From JAEUUM01 sp038326165 (GTDB lineage Bacteria > Bacteroidota > Bacteroidia > Chitinophagales > Saprospiraceae): a DNA stretch of 64,000 bases. Positions within the stretch are counted from its first letter, which is position 1; every line of letters begins with the position of its first letter. The stretch is taken from contig JBBQJT010000005.1 of the NCBI GenBank assembly GCA_038326165.1, positions 1 to 64,000 of the forward strand, in the 5' to 3' direction. Positions 1-7,699 of the stretch are shown here, piece after piece. The notes beneath the pieces are model-generated. The model was given only the letters and a program-made list of their open reading frames with translations, made no database searches and was not told the origin of the DNA. A program made the position numbers and the translations under genes.

Positions 1-106
1 CAGCCAAGCAAGCTTCCGTACTGGGCATTTAGCCTCAGGCAATTATGTATTAACACTCAGAACCCCAGAGCTGAATTTGCAAACACAGTTGATCGTAAAG
101 CAATGA
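1..106 (+). CDS. C-terminal tail of a T9SS-sorted secreted protein (partial)
   Basis: Reading frame 2 is open from the window edge to a TGA at 104-106 and encodes about 34 residues. They end LASGNYVLTLRT....LIVKQ. This matches the end of type A T9SS sorting domains, where an L-x-SG-x-Y-x-L strand is followed by a short final strand with a basic end. The protein would therefore be a secreted or surface-anchored protein whose body lies upstream. The tail resembles the ends of the three complete T9SS proteins in this window. Frame 1 is also open to 117, but its product does not look like any protein end. What the missing part does cannot be said. Confidence 0.6.
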   Translation, partial: SQASFRTGHLASGNYVLTLRTPELNLQTQLIVKQ

Positions 107-117
107 TAAGAGCCTGA

Positions 118-505
118 TGGTTAATGGTTAATGGTTTATGGTTTATGGTTTATGGGTTTATGGGTTATGGTTTATGGTTTATGGGTTTATGGTTTAATGG
201 TTAATTGTTAATGGGTTTATGGTTTATGGGTTTATGGTTTATATGTTTATGGGTTATGGGTTATGGGTTTATGGTTTATGGTTTATGGGTTTATGGGTTT
301 ATGGGTTTATGGTTTATGGGTTTATGGGTTTATGGTTTATGGGTTTATGGGTTATTCAAAAATTGAGAACATTAGAAATCATATTAATCATTTAATTATA
401 AGAATCTTAGTTCAGACAAAGGGGTTAATTGTTAATGGGTTAATGGGTTAATGGTTAATGGTTTATGGTTTATGGGTTTATGGGTTTATGGGGTTATGGG
501 GTTAT
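118..505. repeat. Degenerate tandem array of TTTATGG / GTTTATGG units
   Basis: From about 118 to 354 and again from about 421 to 505 the sequence is almost entirely 7- and 8-base units of the form TTTATGG, GTTTATGG or GTTAATGG, in irregular order. A 65-base non-repetitive piece separates the two blocks. The array lies between the end of a + strand T9SS gene and the end of a - strand gene, so it is intergenic between convergent genes. Open frames inside it are products of the repeat and are not genes. Confidence 0.9.
349..380 (+). repeat. Duplicated 32-base block bordering the tandem array (copy 1)
   Basis: The 24 bases from 349 (GGGTTATTCAAAAATTGAGA and four more) recur identically at 499-522, and the next 8 bases are nearly the same. 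Each copy sits at the right-hand edge of a TTTATGG block, so block plus edge looks like one duplicated unit. Confidence 0.85.
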
Positions 506-530
506 TCAAAAATTGAGAACATCAAAAATC
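499..530 (+). repeat. Duplicated 32-base block bordering the tandem array (copy 2)
   Basis: Second copy of the block at 349-380, again directly following TTTATGG units. Between 531 and 606 I see no further gene or recognisable signal. Confidence 0.85.
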
Positions 531-606
531 CTAATAACCTGGGTCCTGCACTGATAGGATATAACTAGTGATGGGTGTGATAGGGGAGCTTAGGTCCGAG
601 GTAAAT

Positions 607-2037
607 TTACAATGAAATTAACTCGTGTTCCACTTCGTCCTTTGCCCTGATTCTAATTCTTTTAATCCAAGGTTTATAGAAATACTGTTTCATCAACTTC
701 TGGTAATCGGAATGATAATCTACCAAGTTCATCTGCTCCAATAAACTACTTTCGTTGAATTGTTCATTGTATGACAGCTCAACAAATCCTCGGAATATCC
801 CACTCTCGATCCAATAATAGATGCAAGTTTCATTGGGTGTGACTTCATACAATATCCAAGATCCTTCTAGGGCATCCTTGATGTGCTGAATGACCGCAAT
901 GGCACGTGAATTATAGTCTTCCTTGGATTCAACACCATTACATACTCCTTTGCATAGGCCAATGCCAAAATCAAAACATTGCCCAAGTGCTTTACGACCT
1001 GTTGATACATGTGTGCAAAGTTCAAACTTATGAATCACATTTTCAATGTAAGAGCTCGCGCGCGCAGTAGTGATAAAAGACCTTAAAAAACCTGGGTCGG
1101 ATTCTGACCAATTTTTTCGGATTTCAAAATAAAGAAAACCGTTCTGATCAACTTGTTCATAGACACCAACATTGAGTTTGGAATTGCGTGCTACCTTGTT
1201 CAGACTCGGACGATGTTTCTTAATTTCAATCAATTCCCATACCAGGGCCATAAGTTCAGTGCTAGTTAAGTTCCAATGGATATCACTGACATGTTGTTGC
1301 AACTTTAAACCCTTATGATTGATTCCAGCAAAGTGTTCCCATATTCTAGTGCGTATGTGCTTACTTTTTCCGACATAAACGATTTGGCCATTTTCATTTG
1401 TAAAATAATATACTCCACAGTCATTGGGAATTGCGTCTACTTTCTTTTTGGTCCAATCCTTGGGAAGAACCGCTTCTTTGTTTGCTGTTTTGAGTGAAAA
1501 GGGATCCTCAATCATGGTTCCCGATGCCAAAATTAAGTGAAGAAGTTCTGCGGTCGCTTTTGCATCATCGTAAGCGCGGTGCCTGTTTTTTGCATTGAAT
1601 CCAAAGTGCTCAATCAAATTACCCAAACTATACGATCTCAATCCTGGAAAACTTTTTCGTGATAGCTGAACGGTACAAGCTTTATTGCGTGAAAAAGAAT
1701 AACCCAATCTATCAAATTCTTCACGAATGAATTCATAGTCGAATCTTACATTGTGCGCTATGAACAAACAATTCTCAGTAAATTGTACTATTTCTTTTGC
1801 TACTTCATAAAATTTTGGAGCGTCAGCAACCATGCTTTGGTCTATTCCAGTAAGCCTTGTTATTTCATAGGGAATAAAGGTTTCAGGATTGATTAAGGTG
1901 GAGTAATGATCAATTATTTCACGCCCATTGGTGCGCACAATGGCTATTTCGGTGATTTTGTCGCGATTTGCCCTCCCTCCAGTGGTTTCTATATCCACTA
2001 CAGCATAAATGATATCTTTGTTGTTAACTTTAGCCAT
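607..2037 (-). CDS. DnaQ-like exonuclease fused to a GIY-YIG (UvrC/Cho-like) nuclease domain
   Basis: The N-terminal part (about residues 8-175) is a DEDDh 3'-5' exonuclease: VVDIETTG carries the first acidic pair, HNVRFDYEF the middle Asp, and HRAYDDAKATAEL the His and last Asp. From about residue 203 a GIY-YIG domain follows (CGVYYFTNENGQIVYVGKSK) as in UvrC and Cho, then a C-terminal region I cannot assign. The predicted role is DNA proofreading or repair, trimming 3' ends and possibly nicking near lesions. An upstream ATG at 2088 would overlap the divergent gene and gives an unlikely leader; the ATG at 2037 (MAKVNNKDIIYAVVD) starts directly at the exonuclease fold and is preferred. The 19-base gap to the divergent gene means the two promoters must overlap coding sequence. 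Confidence 0.85.
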   Translation of the reverse strand: MAKVNNKDIIYAVVDIETTGGRANRDKITEIAIVRTNGREIIDHYSTLINPETFIPYEITRLTGIDQSMVADAPKFYEVAKEIVQFTENCLFIAHNVRFDYEFIREEFDRLGYSFSRNKACTVQLSRKSFPGLRSYSLGNLIEHFGFNAKNRHRAYDDAKATAELLHLILASGTMIEDPFSLKTANKEAVLPKDWTKKKVDAIPNDCGVYYFTNENGQIVYVGKSKHIRTRIWEHFAGINHKGLKLQQHVSDIHWNLTSTELMALVWELIEIKKHRPSLNKVARNSKLNVGVYEQVDQNGFLYFEIRKNWSESDPGFLRSFITTARASSYIENVIHKFELCTHVSTGRKALGQCFDFGIGLCKGVCNGVESKEDYNSRAIAVIQHIKDALEGSWILYEVTPNETCIYYWIESGIFRGFVELSYNEQFNESSLLEQMNLVDYHSDYQKLMKQYFYKPWIKRIRIRAKDEVEHELISL

Positions 2038-2056
2038 GAATTTAATCAAAGGTACG

Positions 2057-3253
2057 ATGTTAAAATTGATGATTCCTGTGTTTTGCATTTATTTTGGCGC
2101 ATGTACAAGCGCTCAGATACCTGTCTCGATCAACAATCTTAAGGAAACTGATGAGATTTTAACAGGTGCTCAACAAACTGATAAGTGGATATCCAAATTG
2201 CAAGGTAAAAGAATTGGGCTCGTGGTCAATGCTACCTCCACCATTGGCTACACACATTTGGTTGACACCATGAAAAGCTTGAATTTGAACGTCAAGTATA
2301 TTTTTGCTCCAGAGCATGGATTCAGAGGCGATGCAGATGCAGGCGAACATGTTTTGAATGAAAAAGATCCCAAAACAGACCTTCCAATCTATTCATTGTA
2401 TGGAAATAGAAAAGCTCCTGAGGATAGCATTTTGAGGGAATTGGATATAGTGGTATTTGACATTCAAGATGTTGGCTGTCGATTTTATACCTATTTGTCG
2501 ACATTGCATTATGTTATGGGTGCATGTGCAAAAGCTGCTGTTCCATTATTGGTGCTAGACCGGCCGAATCCAAATGGGCACTATGTTGATGGACCTATTA
2601 TGAAGCCAGAGTTTAAATCATTTGTAGGTGTCGATCCAGTTCCTATTGTTCACGGAATGACTTTGGCTGAAATGGCTGGCATGATCAATGGTGAATATTG
2701 GTTGGGCAAAGGAATTCAATGTGACTTAAAGATTATTTCATGTCAAGCTTATAACCACAGTACAAAGTATATTCCTCCTATTTCACCATCACCCAATTTG
2801 AAAAGCTTAAGAGCAATATTGCTTTATCCCAGTTTATGCTTAACTGAAGGAACCGTACTTTCTGTTGGAAGAGGAACAGATACACCATTTGAGGTAGTAG
2901 GTTATCCTGATTCAAAAATTGGAGATTATTATTTCATGCCATTGAAAACTAGGGGAAATAAAACACCCTTGTATTTAGACAATGAATGTCGAGGTTTTTC
3001 CTATCAACAATTAGACATTGACTCATTAAGAACTAACCCAGGCATTGATCTGAGTTCAATTATTGAATTTTATAAACAAGCCCCGAGTAACTTCTTTCTT
3101 GCAAACGGTTTTTTTGACAAGCTCGCCGGAACTGATAGCATTAGAAAGCTCATGATGGAAGGAAAATCAAGCTGGGAAATCAGACAAACTTGGCAAGAAG
3201 AGCTGATTGAGTTCAAGTACAAAAGGAGGAAGTATCTCTTATATCCTGAATGA
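2057..3253 (+). CDS. namZ: Exo-beta-N-acetylmuramidase NamZ-like lipoprotein (DUF1343)
   Basis: About 398 residues. Hallmarks of the DUF1343/NamZ family are visible: APEHGFRGDADAG near residue 90, then VVFDIQDVGCRFYTYLSTL, and LDRPNPNG. NamZ enzymes remove terminal MurNAc from peptidoglycan fragments, which fits cell-wall recycling. The ATG at 2057 gives a short lipoprotein signal peptide ending FGAC, so the product is probably lipid-anchored in the cell envelope. The longer frame from 2009 would begin inside the divergent gene and spoil the signal peptide. The gene stands alone, with 147 bases before fabH. Family assignment is good; the exact substrate is inferred. Confidence 0.85.
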   Translation: MLKLMIPVFCIYFGACTSAQIPVSINNLKETDEILTGAQQTDKWISKLQGKRIGLVVNATSTIGYTHLVDTMKSLNLNVKYIFAPEHGFRGDADAGEHVLNEKDPKTDLPIYSLYGNRKAPEDSILRELDIVVFDIQDVGCRFYTYLSTLHYVMGACAKAAVPLLVLDRPNPNGHYVDGPIMKPEFKSFVGVDPVPIVHGMTLAEMAGMINGEYWLGKGIQCDLKIISCQAYNHSTKYIPPISPSPNLKSLRAILLYPSLCLTEGTVLSVGRGTDTPFEVVGYPDSKIGDYYFMPLKTRGNKTPLYLDNECRGFSYQQLDIDSLRTNPGIDLSSIIEFYKQAPSNFFLANGFFDKLAGTDSIRKLMMEGKSSWEIRQTWQEELIEFKYKRRKYLLYPE

Positions 3254-3400
3254 AAGACCTTTTTAGTGAACATTCACTTCCAGCCAAGGAGCAGATTTAT
3301 CTTAAAGTTGTAATGTTTTTATACAATTTAGTGATTTGAAGCGGGTCATGAAATTATAAAACAATTGGCATTATGACTATATTGCAGAAATTTTCACTGA

Positions 3401-4387
3401 ATGATCGAAGCAAAAATCACCGCCTTCGGAACCAATGTTCCCAATAAAAGAATCGACAATGACTTCTATGAAGAACTCATCGATACTACTGATGAATGGA
3501 TTGTCAGCAGAACGGGAATAAAAACTCGGTACCATACCACAGATACTGAATTCACAAGTGATTTGTGTGAGGCTGCTATAAAGGACATGTTGAGCCGTTA
3601 TCCAGTAACGCTTGAAGCAGTTGATATGATAATTGTTGCTACCGTGACTCCAGATCAGCCTATGCCTGCTATGTCATGTGTCATGCAATTAAAATTTAAT
3701 ATCCCACATACTGGTGCTATCGATATTTTTGCCGCATGTGCGGGATTTGCATACGGGCTTACTCTAGCTAAGGGTTTGATTGCTGCTGGAACCCACAAGA
3801 AAGTAATTGTGTTGGCTGCAGAAACACTGTCAAAAATAACAGATTTTGAAGATCGCACAAGTTGTATTTTATTTGGAGACGGTGCAGGTGTTGTTATTGT
3901 TGAAGCCGCACAAAACGGCGAAAAAGGCAATATTGGCGCTTGCTTAACAGGTTCTTATGGCGAAGGAGGGCCTGATCTTTATATGTCAGGATTGGCTCCT
4001 AACTTATATGGCACCGAAATTAAAAGGAACCGCAAAATCGTTCAAAACGGTAAAAAAGTTTTTAAATGGGCAATCAACACGGTTTCGAAAGAGATTCCAA
4101 GGCTTTTGGCGATGGATGGTTTGACCATTGATGATATAGACTGGTTTGTTCCGCACAGTGCCAACATGCGCATTCTTGAAGGAATTTCCAGTGAACTCAA
4201 AGTTCCAATGTCTAAGTTCCTCGAAAGTATAACGAATTTTGGAAATACATCCTCTGCTTCAATTCCTTTGGCCTTGAATCAAGCTCTCAAATCCAATATC
4301 GTTAAGAAAGGTGACAAAATGGTTTTTTTTGGATTTGGAGGTGGATTGACATATGCAGGAAATGTGGTTACATGGGGATTGGACTGA
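3401..4387 (+). CDS. fabH: Beta-ketoacyl-ACP synthase III
   Basis: This 328-residue thiolase-fold enzyme condenses an acyl-CoA with malonyl-ACP to start fatty-acid synthesis in the cytoplasm. The catalytic triad is visible: Cys in FAACAGFAYGL (about residue 112), His in FVPHSANMRI, and Asn in NFGNTSSASIP. TDEWIVSRTGIKTR near residue 30 is also typical. The His motif reads PHSAN where PHQAN is usual. The gene is separate from the DUF177-rpmF pair at 31731-32454, next to which fabH and plsX are often found, so it may be a second paralogue or a specialised initiator. It converges on the glycosyltransferase gene with a 1-base gap and no obvious terminator between them. Confidence 0.9.
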   Translation: MIEAKITAFGTNVPNKRIDNDFYEELIDTTDEWIVSRTGIKTRYHTTDTEFTSDLCEAAIKDMLSRYPVTLEAVDMIIVATVTPDQPMPAMSCVMQLKFNIPHTGAIDIFAACAGFAYGLTLAKGLIAAGTHKKVIVLAAETLSKITDFEDRTSCILFGDGAGVVIVEAAQNGEKGNIGACLTGSYGEGGPDLYMSGLAPNLYGTEIKRNRKIVQNGKKVFKWAINTVSKEIPRLLAMDGLTIDDIDWFVPHSANMRILEGISSELKVPMSKFLESITNFGNTSSASIPLALNQALKSNIVKKGDKMVFFGFGGGLTYAGNVVTWGLD

Positions 4388-4388
4388 G

Positions 4389-5504
4389 TTATAGCTTTAA
4401 CGAACTCGAAATTCCATAAACCGACTTTAGTTTTATTTCCTCATGATCCCATGACCAGGTCTTGGCAGCTTTGAAGCAATTCATCCTAAGTTTCTGATGA
4501 TCATTAAGGTCATTGTACAAGGCTAGAATTGCAGCTACAAGCGTTTGAGCTTTGATGTCTGGTATCAACACAGCTACTTCAAATTCTGCATTATGGATCC
4601 TGTATTCGGGCCAATCCATATTTATAGAAGGTACACCTGCTTGAACGTAGTCGAAGAATTTATTGGCAAGGGAATAATAATAATTTAGGCCTTTGGCCTC
4701 CAAAATATTAATGCCTATATATGCTCCAGCAGTGATATTACGCAAATTTTCAGGTTTTAACCTGCCAAGAAAATGGATTCTTGATTTGGCACTTCCTGCG
4801 GCTGCTTGTTTTTTTAAGTCTTCTTCAATATCACCAATCCCAGCAATGAGTAGATTGAATTGTGGCAATCTTTCCATTGCCATTATCATTTCTGTCACTC
4901 CACGCCCTTCATTTAAAGCACCTTGATATAGCAAGTATGGAAGTCCCATCAAAGGAGGTTCAGGTGTTTTGAGAATTGGTATTGGGGTATTTCTAATGAC
5001 ATAAAATTTTTTATGGTATTTTTCAGCGAAAATCTTAGCCAAACTTTCATTAACAGTCATGCAAGCATCCGCTTTCCTGATGAATAGCTTTCCTATTAAA
5101 TTCCAAATAGACTTGACCAAATGTCGATTCGTAACTTCAGGCACTTCCTCAAAATATTCATGAGCATCAAATACAAGATAGCGTCTTGGGTAAAAAAATC
5201 CTGAAAGACTACACGCTGGAAGTGTATCCATATCATTGGCAGTTACAATATCATACTTATGCCAAATTAAGTGCAAAAACAAACGGACATTGTATTCAAT
5301 ATAAAAAAGTTTCCCTTTGTTGATTCTACACTTCAAGTAAAGGAACTGAATATCTGGATCAATACATTGAGTACTTGAAGGATAATTTCTGCCAATACAG
5401 CTTACATCTAATCCGATCTTTTTCAATGAAAATGCTACCTTTTGAACCCTTTGATCACTGATCAAATCATTGGTAACACACAATATTACACTCCGCTTTT
5501 TCAT
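4389..5504 (-). CDS. Glycosyltransferase, GT4-like
   Basis: The 371-residue product has two Rossmann-like halves. The N-terminal half begins VILCVTNDLISDQRVQKVA, where the D-x-R-V pattern is typical of family 4 glycosyltransferases. The C-terminal half holds the sugar-nucleotide site: LPYLLYQGALNEGRGV, LLIAGIGDIEEDLKK and IHFLGRL. It probably transfers a sugar from a nucleotide donor to a cell-surface glycan, on the cytoplasmic side of the inner membrane. The start overlaps the recQ stop by 4 bases (ATGA), so the two genes are translationally coupled, although no functional link between them is evident. Donor and acceptor are unknown. Confidence 0.8.
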   Translation of the reverse strand: MKKRSVILCVTNDLISDQRVQKVAFSLKKIGLDVSCIGRNYPSSTQCIDPDIQFLYLKCRINKGKLFYIEYNVRLFLHLIWHKYDIVTANDMDTLPACSLSGFFYPRRYLVFDAHEYFEEVPEVTNRHLVKSIWNLIGKLFIRKADACMTVNESLAKIFAEKYHKKFYVIRNTPIPILKTPEPPLMGLPYLLYQGALNEGRGVTEMIMAMERLPQFNLLIAGIGDIEEDLKKQAAAGSAKSRIHFLGRLKPENLRNITAGAYIGINILEAKGLNYYYSLANKFFDYVQAGVPSINMDWPEYRIHNAEFEVAVLIPDIKAQTLVAAILALYNDLNDHQKLRMNCFKAAKTWSWDHEEIKLKSVYGISSSLKL

Positions 5505-7408
5505 TTCAACTTGATGGTATCGCCCTGCGAAAGTACAACCTGTTCTTCTTCTAGCAAGAATTGTAATGTTTCCATGAAATTAGGCCAATCTGAAGGCTTT
5601 ATAATCAATCTATAATCTGAAATTCTTTTGCAGTTCGGAGCCATTTCATTGAGAATCATGTCCGTAAAATCCTTTTCGTTATGAGATTCTTTGCGCTTTT
5701 CCTTTATACAAATATCACAGATGCCGCATTTTGTGGATTTTGCTTGACCAAAGTAGGCCGACATATAACGGTCTCTGCAAATATTGCTATTCAAATACCC
5801 CGTCACCGCATCTAAATTTTTAATTGCTCTGTTTTTTAGGAAGCCTATTTTATCTTTATTGAGCCTTAACAATTGTTCATCAACTCGATTCTCCAACCAA
5901 CTTATTTGAGGTGAATTTTTAGCTGAAATAAAGTTCAGTACACCAACTTGATCCAAATACTTGAGTTTATTGTTGATTTCGAGTTCTGATAGCTCTAGTA
6001 ATTGCCTCATTTTAGGCATCTCGAGTCGTACAGCTTGAATAAAAACTCCCTGATGCAGTCTCAATATTGATTTGATTATTTCATCAAATGTAGGATTTGC
6101 AAGCAAGAAAGACTTTAGCTGAACTTGATTCATTGCAATTGAAACCGTTGCAGGTTCAAAGTATCGTTCAATAATGTTTATGTATTCGGATATTTCAAGC
6201 ATCTTGAGTGAAGAACTGGCTTCATATGAGGTAAGCTTAAATCTATTGCAAAAGTGATCCAAATCAAATTCCAAAATGTTTCCTCCACCTGTACCCTCCG
6301 GTAGCTGATAGTAATTACCCAAAGCTTGATAAACCCTGCGGATGGTTTCGATAGTTGGAAACTGACGATCAATTTGTGTTTGCAATGACTCAATATCAAC
6401 TTCATTCCATAGCATAACTGCGTAGGATTTTTGTCCATCTCTACCAGCTCTACCTGCTTCTTGAAAATAAGCCTCTAAACTCAGTGGCACATCTGCATGC
6501 ACAACAAGCCTGACATCAGGTTTGTCAATCCCCATTCCAAAAGCATTGGTGCAAACAATGGTTTGAATTTCGTTATTGATCCATTGTTCTTGCTTGCGAT
6601 TTCTTTCATCTTGTTCAAGACCAGCGTGAAACCAGGAACTATTTCTGCCACACTGTTCAAGAAACCTTGACAGTTCTAATGTTTTTCGTCTGCTTCGAGT
6701 ATAAACAAGTGAGCTGCCGGGAACTTTGGTCAGCATAAAATTGGTTTTGTTGAATTTATCATGTTCATACCTCACAGTGTACGATAAATTTGGTCTTGAA
6801 AAATCAGTGCTGATAACTTTACAGTGTATCAGTTCTAATTGCAGTATCATGTCTTCCACCACCTCTTTGGTAGCAGTAGCAGTTACAGCAAGGGTAGATA
6901 TTTCTGGAATAAAGTCTCTTATTTGCTTTATTTTGAGGTAAGTAGGCCGAAAATCATGGCCCCATTGTGAAATACAGTGTGCCTCATCAACAGTGAGAAA
7001 AGATACACTAAGCTGAACCAATTTTTCATGAAAAAATTTGGTATTGAGGCGTTCAGGTGAAATATATAAAAACTTTGTATCCCCAAGTATGGCATTGTCT
7101 AAAATGCGCTCCATTTCACGCTTTGGCAAACCAGAATAAATAGCTTCAGCTCTAATGCCGCGTCGTTTGAGTTGGTCAACCTGATCTTTCATGAGTGCAA
7201 TGAGTGGAGAAATAACAAGACATACGCCATCCATGATCATTGCAGGAACTTGAAAACAAATTGATTTTCCGCCCCCAGTAGGTAGTAAAGCCAGCGTATC
7301 CTTCTTCTCCAATACTTGTTGAATCACCTCTCTTTGAACACTTCTAAATTCAGTGTATCCCCAATATTGCTTAAGAACTGATTCTGGTGTTGCCTCCATA
7401 TGTCCCAA
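5501..7408 (-). CDS. recQ: ATP-dependent DNA helicase RecQ
   Basis: A 3'-5' superfamily 2 helicase of 635 residues, acting in recombination and repair of stalled forks. Visible motifs: LLPTGGGKSICFQVPA (Walker A, about residue 42), TVDEAHCISQWGHDFRP (motif II plus the aromatic-rich loop), TATATKEV, and AYFQEAGRAGRDG (motif VI). The C-terminal zinc-binding site is present as CRDRYMSAYFGQ....CGICDIC. After it comes only about 55 residues, so a full winged-helix plus HRDC end as in E. coli RecQ seems reduced. An in-frame ATG three codons downstream (MEATPESV) is an equally plausible start. The gene overlaps the following glycosyltransferase by 4 bases. Confidence 0.93.
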   Translation of the reverse strand: MGHMEATPESVLKQYWGYTEFRSVQREVIQQVLEKKDTLALLPTGGGKSICFQVPAMIMDGVCLVISPLIALMKDQVDQLKRRGIRAEAIYSGLPKREMERILDNAILGDTKFLYISPERLNTKFFHEKLVQLSVSFLTVDEAHCISQWGHDFRPTYLKIKQIRDFIPEISTLAVTATATKEVVEDMILQLELIHCKVISTDFSRPNLSYTVRYEHDKFNKTNFMLTKVPGSSLVYTRSRRKTLELSRFLEQCGRNSSWFHAGLEQDERNRKQEQWINNEIQTIVCTNAFGMGIDKPDVRLVVHADVPLSLEAYFQEAGRAGRDGQKSYAVMLWNEVDIESLQTQIDRQFPTIETIRRVYQALGNYYQLPEGTGGGNILEFDLDHFCNRFKLTSYEASSSLKMLEISEYINIIERYFEPATVSIAMNQVQLKSFLLANPTFDEIIKSILRLHQGVFIQAVRLEMPKMRQLLELSELEINNKLKYLDQVGVLNFISAKNSPQISWLENRVDEQLLRLNKDKIGFLKNRAIKNLDAVTGYLNSNICRDRYMSAYFGQAKSTKCGICDICIKEKRKESHNEKDFTDMILNEMAPNCKRISDYRLIIKPSDWPNFMETLQFLLEEEQVVLSQGDTIKLK

Positions 7409-7446
7409 AATTACAATCTTTCGAACAATGCATTTGGTTTTTTACC

Positions 7447-7617
7447 AACCCATAATCCGTATTAACGGATTTTGCCCTTTCGATAGACGAAAATCTTTGA
7501 TTTTGGGGAGGTTAATCTCCTACAAGTCTGATTCGACTTTAAGAGTCGTCAGACCCGACAAATTTTTGCGACGATCAAAAATTTCGTCGATTGAGTGTCT
7601 AATGCTGAATTTGGGAT
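7447..7617 (+). repeat. Intergenic palindromic repeat, copy A
   Basis: One of four related elements in this window. It starts AACCCATAATCCGTATTAACGG (first hairpin: CCGT with ACGG) and ends GCTGAATTTGGG. Inside, GACGAAAATCTTTGAT pairs with ATCAAAAATTTCGTC, and a central hairpin pairs GTCTGA...CGACT with AGTCG...TCAGAC. It fills most of the gap between the divergent recQ and miaB genes and has no coding potential. Orientation is the same as copy C and opposite to B and D. Confidence 0.85.
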
Positions 7618-7626
7618 TAACTGACA

Positions 7627-7662
7627 TTTTGTCACATTACAAACTAAAACTTATTATATTTG
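7627..7662 (+). promoter_or_regulatory. Putative promoter of miaB
   Basis: TATATTTG at 7655-7662 matches the Bacteroidota -7 consensus TAnnTTTG. The nearest upstream TTTTG is at 7627-7631, giving a 23-base spacer that is longer than the usual 19-20. The ATG of miaB lies 38 bases downstream. Confidence 0.45.
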
Positions 7663-7699
7663 TGCTCTGTTATTATGTAAATTTATTCTCAGAGTTCTT

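Noticed and set aside
66..80. Fifth copy of the palindromic repeat (GAGCTGAATTTGC)
   Set aside because: Only about 10 bases match one end and they lie inside the coding tail of a T9SS protein, so chance is the simplest explanation.
118..505. Possible CRISPR array or coding repeat in the TTTATGG region, including an ORF at 263-451
   Set aside because: Units are 7-8 bases with no spacers and irregular order. The ORF exists only because the repeat lacks stops in one frame; its product is a Gly-Tyr-Met-Val-Trp monotony with no ribosome site.
2009..2056. Longer start for the NamZ-like protein at 2009
   Set aside because: It overlaps the divergent exonuclease gene and places extra residues before a well-formed lipoprotein signal peptide that starts at 2057.
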